A DNA stretch of 64,000 nt from NCBI RefSeq assembly GCF_000496755.2, contig NZ_AYKS02000047.1:186001-250000 (forward strand), written 5' to 3'. How positions within the stretch are numbered: the stretch's first letter is position 1; every line of letters starts with the position of its first letter. A program made the translations under genes and the position numbers. The notes beneath the pieces are model-generated. The model was not told the DNA's origin and did no database searches. It was given only the letters and a program-made list of their open reading frames with translations. This DNA comes from Serratia sp. DD3 (GTDB lineage Bacteria > Pseudomonadota > Gammaproteobacteria > Enterobacterales > Enterobacteriaceae). Below, one piece after another: positions 1-8,983 of the stretch.

Positions 1-138
1 TGTTCAGATAAAGATTATTGTACCATGTGTATGGTTAGAAATGCGAATGAAAATCCGCATGGAGATCCATTGTCAATTAATGAGTATTATTGTGATATTG
101 CAAAAGCAAATAAAGAAATAGCCCTTAATAAAAAGTGA
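1..138 (+). CDS. Radical SAM/SPASM-domain enzyme, C-terminal fragment (partial at window edge)
   Basis: The window opens inside a reading frame in frame 1 that ends at TGA 136-138. The 45 visible residues hold a cysteine pattern C-x5-C-x2-C followed about 20 residues later by another cysteine (EYYCDIAK), with a GDP motif between. This matches the second half of a SPASM domain, the C-terminal region of many radical SAM enzymes that binds auxiliary iron-sulfur clusters. Such enzymes commonly modify ribosomal peptides, oxidising or cross-linking side chains, so a RiPP or peptide-maturation locus may lie just upstream. The radical SAM core, the precursor peptide and any exporter are outside the window, so the substrate cannot be named. 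The family call rests on the cysteine spacing only. Confidence 0.5.
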   Translation, partial: CSDKDYCTMCMVRNANENPHGDPLSINEYYCDIAKANKEIALNKK

Positions 139-364
139 ATACATTATGCACTAACGTTACTAAAATTATCATCGGTCTTTTGAATATGGTATGTGATGGG
201 TATTGAATTAGCTTTCTCTGCATTAGCAAACTTTAAATCGGCAGCGCACTGGTATATATCAAGCTTACTTTGGTGTTCCACCGTTCTGACATTCTCAGCT
301 TGTTGAGATCTATATTGGGCAAGGGGTTAACTGTCCGGGGCGAGGACTAGCAATCCGCAACGCA

Positions 365-643
365 GTGCGCCAAACATACTTGGTCAATCCCAATAAAATC
401 ACCCATAAGGACCGCTGCCGCATCCTCAGCCACATGTTCCAGGGCATTGAAAGCTTGGCAACGTATGAGACGATCTTGTTGAATCGGGGTGTATGTGGCT
501 CAAGTGAACATGATGGGATTGTCAGCAGTGAGCCAGTGGTGTGGGTACACCCTTATCTCAAATTAAAGCTGAAGCATCAGAGTATCCCTGAGGCATATTC
601 GGGCAAACCCAAGAAGCGAGCCAAGCCAATTACTCGTTTTTGA
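365..643 (+). CDS. Hypothetical protein, basic C-terminus
   Basis: This is a 92-codon open frame between the SPASM fragment and the KAP NTPase gene. I do not recognise the family. It starts with MRQTYLVNP, has no signal peptide or membrane segment, and ends in a lysine/arginine-rich tail (KPKKRAKPITRF). No convincing ribosome-binding site stands before the ATG, so the frame may be the 3' remnant of a larger broken gene. The flanks (139-364 and 644-855) show no other gene and look like island filler. It may not be expressed. Confidence 0.3.
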   Translation: MRQTYLVNPNKITHKDRCRILSHMFQGIESLATYETILLNRGVCGSSEHDGIVSSEPVVWVHPYLKLKLKHQSIPEAYSGKPKKRAKPITRF

Positions 644-855
644 CGTTGAGTTGTACTGTACCTCTCTCTACGAGAGAATCTGCTTGGATTTAGCAGGAGA
701 TAGTGTGTCACGCTCTTCAAGCAGAGAAAATTGGTTCTGCTTGATGGTCTGTTTTTTATATAGAGTTGCTGGAAAAAATGGAATCATGTGGATACACTCG
801 TTTTTTCACCATAATACAATGAAAACTGATGCATCCCTTGACCTCTGGAGTTGCA

Positions 856-3800
856 ATGGAATTGAAATTACAGAAAGAATCGCCCTCTGATAACGATTTA
901 TTTGAAGGTCAACAACATCATAATGTTGCTCTGAAAATGTCAGAGGTTATTATTAATGAGGATATCAAGATCATCGGCCTTGAGGGGTGTCTTGGTTCCG
1001 GAAAGTCGACCATAATTCATTTTATTAAAAAAAACCTTAAGGAAAGTAATTTTCGATTTATTGAGTTTGATGCGGAGATTTATCACTTTGGCACGACAAA
1101 GAAAGCACTGATCGATTTGATTTATCGTGGCTTAAAAGAAACCCCTGGGGTCGATAAAAAAGAACTCCAAGATCATCGGGACAGTGCGTTGGGAAACACC
1201 CTACGCTATACTCGGCACCAAAAAAGCAAAATCAGTTTCTGGACCATCGCCTTTTTGCTTTCCAGTATATTGTCCATTCAATCATTACGATACTTCCTCA
1301 ATGATATCAATAAATTGTTCACTGGTTCTACTATGAGCTTTTGGTTGTTTTTGATCGAGGTAGTTTGCCTGTTATCCCCCTTTATGGTGCTCGGTGCGTT
1401 CAAACTCTGTGGTAAACGCTCAGAAGATTTTACGGTCAGCGATATTCTGAAAAAAAATAGTGAAGATACTATCACTGAAAAAATGCTGATAAGTCGTGAG
1501 GTCGGCACTCTTGAACTCTACACTGCATTAAATGGTTTTATACAATGTCTGCCGACTGACGTACGCTTCATTCTGATAATTGATAACCTTGATCGTATTA
1601 ATTCCGGCAAGGTTAAAGAATTATGGAGTGACATGGAGCTTATTTCTGCCACAGCTGGAGAAAAACTGAAGATCGTTCTGCCGTATTCAGCTGAACATGT
1701 ATCGAAATCATTGTCAGAGGATAGTGGGGAAGGGCGGGAATTCATTTCCAAACGTATCCCGGTTAACTTTTTGGTACCACCAATCCTTTCAGCTGGCTGG
1801 CGACATGGTTTTGCAACGCTATGGTCCGAGACGCTTGCTGATCCAGTGCCAGAGGCTTGCTATGAGGTCGCCGAGCTTCTGGAGCGTTTTCTGCCACAAA
1901 ATCACAAGCAGATCACCCCGCGTTTCATGAAAAAAATGATTAACGACATCAAGATCACTTCCCTCACATTGCCTGCACAAGCCAATCACCACGTACTGAT
2001 CGCGTTCTATCTGCTATTAGTGCGGTATGCTGGTCATCCTTTCACAAACCTGATGCTCGATTACCAAGAAGGAACACTGAATGAGCTTAAGGGCCTGCAT
2101 GGGTTGAGCGACACTTTCTGCGCAAAGATGCTTAAAACCCAGGCGCAGTTTGCTCGCCTTTACCACTACGATCATTCGCAATGGCGTGAATACCTCCTGT
2201 GCATCCACTATCAGACGCATGCCGCATTGGCTAAAAGTGAACTACTGGATGAGCCCTTGAGAGCAGCATTGAATAATACTGACTTGGCGGCATTCATGGC
2301 TCTATACGGTATTTTTGGCTTTGAGAATGCTTGGCGACGCCAGTTGCACGGAACTGATCCGGTTCAATGGTGCCTATTACTTGCAGATGTAGAACCTGAA
2401 ATGCAAGCCAAAATAGCGCCAATTATGCAAGAAGTCATCATTTTGCTTGACCAAACTTACGCGCGACACGTGCGTGAACAATATCATCCCAAATTTGTGC
2501 AAGCTTTGTGTATTCTGCAGGAGAAGGGGTTAGTGAAGGGGCATGAAGACTTTATTGCCCGTCAGTCATCACAATTGATGGATGAGCTAAACCGTTACAA
2601 TGAAGCTACCAATCTAGACGATGAGTCGTTTAATTTAGAGCTATTTGAAGAAGTGGATCGGTATGCGGTATTGACGGGGAAAAATTATCTTAAATATCTG
2701 TCTAAACCTCTATCTGGACCTCTCTATTACTGTTTCCTGTTCGGGTACGAAGAGGATTTTTCTGCACTGGAAATAATCGACTTATCTTTGAACTTCTCTC
2801 AGACTGCTCTGGCTATCCAAGCCTATCTGTCGGATGACAGTGAGGGAGACATTTTTGCACCGGGTATCATTCGACATGTGAAAATTAACAATAAGCCGCT
2901 GAACAGCCTAATAGCTTCGCCAGAGCCGATTCAAAGCGCTAAAAATATGGAGATGTTCATATCTGGCAACGAGATAAAAAGCCGTGCTGCTTTTCGTCAA
3001 CTAGTCCTGAACAATACATGGCATACGACTTCTTATATCTCGTTATACGCACATCAAGTTTATCTGCTGGAACATTACCCTTCTGAAGTGGCAGCCCATG
3101 CACTGACACATATGATTGCCATCGGAAGTTTTACGAGTTATGACAGTTATATGCCTTTTACTAAGTCGTCAGACTTTATGCCAGTATTCGGCAATTATTT
3201 GCTTTATTTACAGTCATTCGAGCGCCTCATACCAGCCCTTGAGGTGCCAGAGCTTGCGGTATTAGTCATACCTGCATTAACCTCGCTTATGGAAAATTCG
3301 CGCGTGTACGCCCTGTCTCATTGGCAGTACGTCACACAGAGCTTCCCCCTGATAGTCAATGCAGTAGGAAGTCCACTGGCGTTATCCTTCTTGGCACCTT
3401 GGGAAAGTCATGTGGTTGCTTCCATTGTAAAAAATGGATTAACGGACCTAGCTCCTGCGTTCCTGCAAGCCATGTGGGCATGGGAGGGGCTACAGAACAC
3501 TAAGGATGCACTTTATCAAGGGTTGTTTAAACTCATAGGTGAAAAAGATATCCTGCTTGACGCCATGGAAACCTTGCATCCAAATTACCAGGCAGTTTTG
3601 CAACACCTGCTTACTTATCAGATATCTTATCCCGGCACCGTCGATATTCTCGCTTTTCACGACTGGTACGTCGATACCGACTTAGCCACTTTGCTGAAAC
3701 CGTCACATGTGCGTGCGCTGTTCAATCTGTTAACCGTGGAACAGCAAGATGAAACGATAAAGGCGCTAATTGATGTGCTCCTCACCCGTGATGTCGATGT

Positions 3801-4113
3801 GAAACGGCATATTGTCTTGTTGCAGGATTTTGGTGACCGACTGATATATGAAGAAAATGGCGTACGAGGTTCACGCCGTACCGTGGCTCGTCTTTTCTCA
3901 TATGCTCCGCAATACCCAGCCGTCGCTAACTGGCTCGACAGTCAGACGTTCCATTTCAGCAAATGGTCGCCTGAAGATAGCCTCAGCGCTGTCACTGGTA
4001 TTGTTGAGCACAGAGAACACTTTCCCAAGCTGTTAACTACACGCTATGTAAGCAAGCGCCTCAATGAAATCGATGAAGCGATCAGCGAGCATACAGACGA
4101 GCATGCCGAGTAG
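856..4113 (+). CDS. KAP-family membrane-associated P-loop NTPase
   Basis: This is a large protein of about 1085 residues. The Walker A motif GCLGSGKST lies at about residues 44-52. Two hydrophobic segments at about 124-148 and 160-184 interrupt the NTPase core, and the Walker B stretch FILIIDNLDRI is at about 238-249. A P-loop with a paired transmembrane insertion before Walker B is the signature of KAP NTPases (Kidins220/ARMS, PifA), some of which act in phage exclusion. The remaining 800 residues are helical with no motif I recognise. I chose ATG 856 over ATG 829 because GGAG ends five bases before it. The gene stands alone between island debris and an integrase relic, which suits an accessory, possibly defensive, role. 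The function is inferred, not shown. Confidence 0.75.
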   Translation: MELKLQKESPSDNDLFEGQQHHNVALKMSEVIINEDIKIIGLEGCLGSGKSTIIHFIKKNLKESNFRFIEFDAEIYHFGTTKKALIDLIYRGLKETPGVDKKELQDHRDSALGNTLRYTRHQKSKISFWTIAFLLSSILSIQSLRYFLNDINKLFTGSTMSFWLFLIEVVCLLSPFMVLGAFKLCGKRSEDFTVSDILKKNSEDTITEKMLISREVGTLELYTALNGFIQCLPTDVRFILIIDNLDRINSGKVKELWSDMELISATAGEKLKIVLPYSAEHVSKSLSEDSGEGREFISKRIPVNFLVPPILSAGWRHGFATLWSETLADPVPEACYEVAELLERFLPQNHKQITPRFMKKMINDIKITSLTLPAQANHHVLIAFYLLLVRYAGHPFTNLMLDYQEGTLNELKGLHGLSDTFCAKMLKTQAQFARLYHYDHSQWREYLLCIHYQTHAALAKSELLDEPLRAALNNTDLAAFMALYGIFGFENAWRRQLHGTDPVQWCLLLADVEPEMQAKIAPIMQEVIILLDQTYARHVREQYHPKFVQALCILQEKGLVKGHEDFIARQSSQLMDELNRYNEATNLDDESFNLELFEEVDRYAVLTGKNYLKYLSKPLSGPLYYCFLFGYEEDFSALEIIDLSLNFSQTALAIQAYLSDDSEGDIFAPGIIRHVKINNKPLNSLIASPEPIQSAKNMEMFISGNEIKSRAAFRQLVLNNTWHTTSYISLYAHQVYLLEHYPSEVAAHALTHMIAIGSFTSYDSYMPFTKSSDFMPVFGNYLLYLQSFERLIPALEVPELAVLVIPALTSLMENSRVYALSHWQYVTQSFPLIVNAVGSPLALSFLAPWESHVVASIVKNGLTDLAPAFLQAMWAWEGLQNTKDALYQGLFKLIGEKDILLDAMETLHPNYQAVLQHLLTYQISYPGTVDILAFHDWYVDTDLATLLKPSHVRALFNLLTVEQQDETIKALIDVLLTRDVDVKRHIVLLQDFGDRLIYEENGVRGSRRTVARLFSYAPQYPAVANWLDSQTFHFSKWSPEDSLSAVTGIVEHREHFPKLLTTRYVSKRLNEIDEAISEHTDEHAE

Positions 4114-4295
4114 AAAGCAACTAAACGTTAGATAGAAACGGGCGGATTGTGTTCAGAGTGAATATTTGCAAGGATTGTCAATTGCTCCTGGTGAGATCAG
4201 GAGCAACTATTGACCAAGACATACATGTGATTGAGTTTAGCCGGTATCAGCAAAGGAAAAAGTGATTCAGGTACGCTAGTGCATGAGCTAGACAC

Positions 4296-4751
4296 TCACG
4301 CCTTCAACGTATCAAGATAATCTGCCCATTTTTGCAACCAGATCTTACATTCTTTATCGTAGCTATAGAGATCGTAGGTACCTTCGATACCCTTGCGGGA
4401 GTGGCCTAAAACGGCCTCTGCAAACTCACTGGGGCATACAAGACGGGCCAAGCCAGTACGCACGGTTCGACGTAGGTCGTGTGGCGTCCAGCGAGGTATA
4501 TCAAGCATTTTCCCCAACTTGCGTAATCGATCCGTCCCTTCGTTCAAAAAATGCTGCGTGATCGGCTTAGCACTACCACGGGAAGCAAACAAGTGATGAG
4601 TCAGTGAAGAAGAGAGGTGCGATTCAAGAAAGATAATTGCCTGACTCGATAACTGAACATGTCGTTCAATACCTGTTTTCGTTTCTCTCAGGTGGATGGT
4701 ACCCTTTTGAAGATCAACATTGTCCCACGTCAGTAGTAAACATCCGGGCAA
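4296..4751 (-). pseudogene. Tyrosine recombinase (integrase), C-terminal fragment cut by IS66
   Basis: This is the catalytic C-terminus of a phage/P4-type integrase. The box II motif HDLRR (HxxR), then LGH and the presumed nucleophile tyrosine in GTYDLYSYDKE are visible, ending in a tail common to P4-like integrases (KWADYL). The N-terminal domain and the first catalytic arginine are missing. The open frame begins inside the left end of the IS66-family element: its first five or six codons come from the inverted repeat, and host-derived codons start at about 4735. Integrase activity is therefore lost. The relic marks the neighbourhood as a former integrative island. No tRNA gene is visible beside it. 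Confidence 0.85.
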
Positions 4752-4775
4752 CTCACCTTGCTGCAGCTAATAACC
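4736..4775. repeat. Left terminal inverted repeat of the IS66 element
   Basis: Read on the plus strand it runs GTAAACATCCGG, then CTCACCTTGC and AATAACC. The reverse complement of 7005-7040 has the same blocks in the same order with small spacing differences. This end supplies the TTG start codon and first residues of the truncated integrase frame on the minus strand. Confidence 0.8.
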
Positions 4776-4820
4776 CCTTTCATTATTCTCGATATTGAAT
4801 AACAAGCCTGAGAATAGACC

Positions 4821-5102
4821 ATGCAATACAGTAAAGAGGAAAAACAGCAGCATCTTGATAACTGGAGAAACAGTGGACTCTCCCAATCCGCTTACTGCCG
4901 TGAAAATAGCGTGAAGTTAGCCACTTTTCATTATTGGAAAATGCAGGCTGATAAAGCGGTTAAAAGCCCGGTGACTCCTTTTATTCCCACAACCGTGAAA
5001 GCGTCATCGGGCATCATCTCGGTTAATACACCTGGCGGGTTATCTATTTCCTGCCAACTGCACCAGTTGCCCCAAGTTCTTCAGGCACTCCAGACATGTT
5101 GA
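4821..5102 (+). CDS. tnpA: IS66 accessory protein TnpA
   Basis: This is a 93-residue protein with the IS66 Orf1 signature: an N-terminal helix-turn-helix-like segment with WRNSGLSQSAYCRENS and FHYWK. The first IS66 gene product is thought to bind the element ends and is needed with TnpB and TnpC for transposition. Its stop codon overlaps the start of tnpB by seven bases, the usual translational coupling in this family. The length is normal and no damage is seen. Confidence 0.9.
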   Translation: MQYSKEEKQQHLDNWRNSGLSQSAYCRENSVKLATFHYWKMQADKAVKSPVTPFIPTTVKASSGIISVNTPGGLSISCQLHQLPQVLQALQTC

Positions 5103-5431
5103 TCCCTGAACACGTCTGGATTGCTCGCCAGCCCGTAGATATGCGGTGTGGGGTGGATAAGTTAACCCAATATGTTGCCGAACATCTCGGTCAGACCTGG
5201 CAAAGTGAAGCCGCGTTTATTTTCTGTAATAAAGCACGCACTCGCATCAAGTTGTTGCGCTGGGATAAGCACGGGGTCTGGTTGGCGGTACGTCGATTAC
5301 ATCGCGGTCATTTTGTCTGGCCTCGAGAAGGTGACACCACCTGGACACTGACCACCGAGCAATTTTCGTGGTTGATAAAAGGCATTGACTGGCAACAGGT
5401 CGAAGGCCAAATTTTGACGAAGTGGCAATAA
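5096..5431 (+). CDS. tnpB: IS66 accessory protein TnpB (Orf2)
   Basis: The 111-residue protein has the conserved IS66 Orf2 core: an N-terminal VWIARQPVDMRCGVDKL block, then the KARTRIKLLRWDKHG block and a C-terminal LTTEQFSWLIKGIDWQ. It overlaps tnpA and is followed after 27 bases by the tnpC frame. TnpB is an accessory factor of unknown chemistry, essential for movement of IS66-type elements. It is complete. Confidence 0.93.
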   Translation: MLIPEHVWIARQPVDMRCGVDKLTQYVAEHLGQTWQSEAAFIFCNKARTRIKLLRWDKHGVWLAVRRLHRGHFVWPREGDTTWTLTTEQFSWLIKGIDWQQVEGQILTKWQ

Positions 5432-5458
5432 AAATAACCACATAATCATTTGATTTAA

Positions 5459-6979
5459 ATGATGATATTTAATCAATGTGGTAATATGATTGCCATGATG
5501 ACATTGCCGTCCGACCTGACTAATGACCAATTACGCACGCTGGTGATAAAACTCCAGCGTGAGAATACTCGTCTGGCTGAGTTGCTGGCTCAGGCACGTC
5601 AAGCCCGGTTTGGACGCAAGGCAGAAAACTTCTCACCCGCTCAGCTCAGCCTGTTGGATGAGGACAGTGAAACTGATATTAGTGCGCTGGAAGCTGAACT
5701 GGAAAAAACCTTGCCCGCAGCACCACTGGCTACGGTAAATAAACCCAAGCGCCAGGCATTACCCGCTCACTTGCCACGTGAAGAAATCAGGCTAGAGCCG
5801 GAGAGCGCAAACTGCCCACAGTGCGGTGATCCACTGCGTTTTCTCCGTGATGAAATCAACGAGACACTGGATTATATTCCGGCACAATTTATTGTCAGAA
5901 AAACGGTGCGTCCACAATACAGTTGCCCGTGCTGCCAGACGGTACACAGTGCCGAGTTACCGGCGCAGGTGATTGATAAAGGTCAGGCTGCCCCCGGTTT
6001 ATTGGCACATATCACCATCAATAAATGTGTTGACCATCTTCCGCTGTATCGGCAAAGCCAAATCTTCGCTCGCGATGGAATAACACTACCAATCAGTACA
6101 TTGTCTGACTGGATGGGTAAAGTGGGTGTTGCACTCAAACCCCTTGTCGAACGGTTGCATGCGTTACTCTGTGAGCAGAAGGTATTGCACGCTGATGAAA
6201 CGCCACTCACCCTGCTGGCAGGTAAAAAAGGCACCACACAGCGTGGTTATCTCTGGGCGTATGCTTCTCCGGCAGCGGCAGAGCAGCGTATGGTGATGTT
6301 TGATTGCCAACCTGGACGCAATGGGGGCTATGCACAGACTTTTTTGACCGGTTTTACCGGTACGTTGGTTGTTGATGACTATGCTGGCTATAAAGCACTC
6401 TTTGCTTCTGGCGCAATAAAAGAAGCCGGGTGCCTTGCCCACGTCAGACGTAAGTTCTTTGAGCAATACAAAGTTAACCATCACCCACTGGCCAAACGCG
6501 TACTGGACGGCATCCGCGAGTTGTACAAGTTAGAGCGGTTGATAAAAACGCGAACAACCCAAAATCGGCAACGATGGCGAAACCGTTATGCCAAACCGCA
6601 TCTGGCTACGCTGCATGCCCTGTTATTAGCACAACAACATCAAGTTCCTGGTAACTCGGGGATCCACAAAGCTATCCTGCATGCCTTGAAACGCTGGCCA
6701 GCCTTGCTCTGTTATCTGGATGATGGCGCGATCCCCATTGACAACAACCATATTGAAAACTGCATCCGTCCTGTGGCATTGGGTAGAAAAAATTGGCTCT
6801 TTGCAGGTTCACTGCTGGCCGGGCAGCGCATGGCCGGTATCATGAGTCTGCTACAAACCGCCAAACTCAATGGTATAGAACCCTTTACCTGGTTGAGCTT
6901 CGTTCTTACTCATATACCGACATGGAAAAATAGCCAACTGGACGAGCTGCTACCCTTCGCAAAAAACACCTTCGCCTAA
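5459..6979 (+). CDS. tnpC: IS66 transposase TnpC
   Basis: This is a DDE transposase of about 500 residues. It has an N-terminal coiled-coil/leucine-zipper-like segment (QLRTLVIKLQREN), a zinc-finger region with two CxxC pairs (CPQCGD, CPCCQT), a catalytic region with HADETPLT and VVDDYAGYK for the first two acidic residues, and the C-terminal NNHIENCIRPVALGRKNW block with the last glutamate. Methionines at 5486, 5495 and 5498 are alternative starts. 5459 is kept as the longest frame. It is intact, so the element may still be mobile. Confidence 0.93.
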   Translation: MMIFNQCGNMIAMMTLPSDLTNDQLRTLVIKLQRENTRLAELLAQARQARFGRKAENFSPAQLSLLDEDSETDISALEAELEKTLPAAPLATVNKPKRQALPAHLPREEIRLEPESANCPQCGDPLRFLRDEINETLDYIPAQFIVRKTVRPQYSCPCCQTVHSAELPAQVIDKGQAAPGLLAHITINKCVDHLPLYRQSQIFARDGITLPISTLSDWMGKVGVALKPLVERLHALLCEQKVLHADETPLTLLAGKKGTTQRGYLWAYASPAAAEQRMVMFDCQPGRNGGYAQTFLTGFTGTLVVDDYAGYKALFASGAIKEAGCLAHVRRKFFEQYKVNHHPLAKRVLDGIRELYKLERLIKTRTTQNRQRWRNRYAKPHLATLHALLLAQQHQVPGNSGIHKAILHALKRWPALLCYLDDGAIPIDNNHIENCIRPVALGRKNWLFAGSLLAGQRMAGIMSLLQTAKLNGIEPFTWLSFVLTHIPTWKNSQLDELLPFAKNTFA

Positions 6980-7004
6980 TTAGTACGAACAGAATAACCA
7001 ATAA

Positions 7005-7040
7005 GGTTATTTACGCAAGGTGAGACCACCGGATGCTTAC
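7005..7040. repeat. Right terminal inverted repeat of the IS66 element
   Basis: It contains GGTTATTTACGCAAGGTGAG and ends GGATGCTTAC. Its reverse complement aligns with 4736-4775. The ATG in the last ten bases opens the truncated phospholipase-D-fold frame that follows. Confidence 0.8.
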
Positions 7041-7668
7041 ACTGGTCTTCGGCGATATGGATCTGTTTGAGATCCAACCCGGCTCTTCGCCGCGAGGATT
7101 GTTGGCAAAATACCTGTTTGCTTCAGACAACAACGCATTGCACTTTGAGTATCAGGAACGTAAAGATTTAAGCGGGGCACAGACACAAATCTCGACACTG
7201 CACGGTGTAGCACAGCATGATGCGTTTCTGAACCAGACCTTCGGCACTATTGGGAAGAACATTACCATCGTCTCTCCTTGGTTGACCTGGCAAAAGCTGG
7301 AACAAACAGGCTTTCTGACGTCGATGATCCAAGCGCGCTCGCGCGGCATTGATATCACCGTGGTTACGGACAAGAATTACAATACTGAACACGCCGATTA
7401 CGAAAAGCGCAAAGAGAAGCAGCAGCGTCTTCACGCTGCGCTGGAAAAACTGAACGAGATAGGCATCGCGACGAAGCTGGTCAATCGTGTTCACAGTAAA
7501 ATTATTATAGGGGACGAGGGGCTATTGTGTGTCGGGTCGTTTAACTGGTTCAGCGCCGCGCGAGAGGAGAAGTATCAACGGTACGATACGTCGATGGTGT
7601 ACCGTGGCGAGAGCTTAAAAAGTGAAATCAAAACGATTTATACCAGCTTGGAACAGCGTCAGTTGTAA
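7033..7668 (+). pseudogene. Phospholipase-D-fold nuclease-like protein, C-terminal fragment
   Basis: The open frame of 211 residues starts at an ATG inside the IS66 right end, and a stop lies four codons upstream in the same frame, so the native 5' part has been removed. The remaining part carries an HxKxxxxD motif (VHSKIIIGD) followed by GSFNW, the hallmark of the PLD superfamily, and before it a typical strand-helix unit (IVSPWLT). Proteins with one C-terminal PLD domain often combine it with a helicase or ATPase and act in DNA processing or defence. The missing N-terminal portion prevents a closer name. It could still be translated as a fragment. Confidence 0.75.
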
Positions 7669-7950
7669 GATTGAAGCTAGTAATTTTGGACGGTATCGGT
7701 GTTCGGCGTACCAAAGTTAAAGCCAATGCGATGAATCACCATATTCATTGGAACCCGGTGCCAAGTAGTAGGGTTAGACTCTTGGTTACAAACGGGGAGA
7801 TTACGCTTCTGCTTGGCTATGTTGTAACGCTTTGCAGATGAAAGGTTGATTTCAGGGGTAATCACTTACAGTAAACGGGGATTACTCTTTCACGTTTATG
7901 GCGTAAAATGACGGTATTTACGTTTTTATCTATCGGGGTTTCTTGCATCT
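7669..7950. other. Intergenic region upstream of the TIR gene
   Basis: No supported gene is seen here. A 62-codon minus-strand frame (7677-7865) has no recognisable features. The segment should contain the promoter of the TIR-domain gene; I see no clear operator. Confidence 0.4.
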
Positions 7951-8931
7951 ATGACTACTCTCGTTTTCTCCTATTCCCATGCGGATGAAGCATTACGCAA
8001 TGAGCTTGAAAAACATCTGTCGCCCTTGAAGCGGATGGGAAAGATCACCACGTGGCATGATCGCCGCATCGTTCCAGGGCAGGAGTTTGAACACCAGATT
8101 GACCAGTATTTTTCCGAGGCTGATATTATTCTGCTGCTGATCAGTAGCGATTTCATCGCGTCTGATTACTGCTATCAGGTTGAGATGGCTAACGCGCTAG
8201 AGCGTCATCAGCGGGGCGAGGCAGTAGTCATCCCGGTGATATTAAGAGATTGCGCCTGGCATCGGTTGCCATTTGGTAGCATTATGGCGGCGACAATCGA
8301 CGGTAAGCCCATAACTAAATTTGCCAGCCACGATGAAGGTTATGTTCAGGTTGTTGATGCGGTATCTCGTGCCATTGCAGAAATGGAGACGAAAAAGCCT
8401 CAGCAGAGTGTAAATGTTCATTCTCCTGCTTCAATCCACCCAGGTCTTCAGGCGACAAATACTATATTTACGCCGCGATCTAGCAACCTTTCTCTTTCAA
8501 AGAGTTTTACCGATCTCGATAAAGATCGGGCCTGCCGTGAGGGTTTCGAATATGTTGCCCGTTTTTTCGAAAATTCATTGGCCGAACTCAAAAAGCGCCA
8601 TGCGGGGTTAGAAGTTGATTTTTACCAACGTGACGCTGATTCCTTCAATTGTGCTGTTTATATAAATGGTAGCAAAGTTGGTCAGTGTGGTATTTGGCGC
8701 GGCAGTCGAAATATGGGATTGGGTGATATTTGCTACAGTCAGAATGGCGTGAGCCACAATAGTTGTAATGAAAGTCTGAGAGTTGCTGATAATGGGCAAA
8801 TTCTTGGTTTCCGTCCAATGATGGGTTTTTTGGGTTCTAGGGGCTCGCAGGATTCACTGCTTACCAATGAAGGAATGGCTGAGCATCTCTGGGATATGTT
8901 TTTTAACTCAATTCAGCAGCGTTCCCGCTAA
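7951..8931 (+). CDS. TIR-domain protein with unassigned C-terminal domain
   Basis: Residues 1-150 form a bacterial TIR domain. A first strand TLVFSYSHAD is followed by a loop with HLSPLKRMG, the DRRIVPGQEF segment, the strand IILLLISSDFIASDYC and a downstream glutamate in YQVEMANALE, positioned like the catalytic glutamate of TIR NADases. A linker of about 25 residues rich in Ser/Pro/Gln leads to a C-terminal domain (about 185-326) that I cannot assign. It has FTDLDKDRACREGFEY, then beta-rich segments with SKVGQCGIWRG and a late helix. TIR proteins of this layout usually degrade NAD+ or make a cyclic ADP-ribose signal when a sensor is triggered. No partner gene (ThsA, SIR2, Argonaute) adjoins, so it may act alone or be an orphan. 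Confidence 0.8.
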   Translation: MTTLVFSYSHADEALRNELEKHLSPLKRMGKITTWHDRRIVPGQEFEHQIDQYFSEADIILLLISSDFIASDYCYQVEMANALERHQRGEAVVIPVILRDCAWHRLPFGSIMAATIDGKPITKFASHDEGYVQVVDAVSRAIAEMETKKPQQSVNVHSPASIHPGLQATNTIFTPRSSNLSLSKSFTDLDKDRACREGFEYVARFFENSLAELKKRHAGLEVDFYQRDADSFNCAVYINGSKVGQCGIWRGSRNMGLGDICYSQNGVSHNSCNESLRVADNGQILGFRPMMGFLGSRGSQDSLLTNEGMAEHLWDMFFNSIQQRSR

Positions 8932-8983
8932 ACACTCACTTACCAGACGTTGGTACAGGGTAGGGATTGCAGGAACTTTGAAG

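Larger units (their letters stand above)
4736..7040. mobile_element. IS66-family insertion sequence (about 2.3 kb)
   Basis: Three plus-strand genes in the IS66 order tnpA-tnpB-tnpC are bounded by imperfect inverted repeats that begin GTAAACATCCGG at 4736 and end CCGGATGCTTAC at 7040, with the IS66-typical GTAA/TTAC termini. The eight bases before the left end (CGTCAGTA) do not match the eight after the right end (ACTGGTCT), so there is no target-site duplication. The element separates the 3' end of an integrase from the 3' end of an unrelated gene, so DNA next to it was probably lost by deletion or recombination between copies. All three genes look intact. Confidence 0.9.

Noticed and set aside
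4700..7050. CAAGGTGAG on both sides of the IS66 genes as a possible target-site duplication
   Set aside because: The two copies are inverted, not direct, and belong to the terminal inverted repeats that extend to 4736 and 7040.
7677..7865. 62-codon minus frame upstream of the TIR gene
   Set aside because: There is no recognisable domain, no good ribosome-binding site and no conserved context. It is left in the intergenic note.
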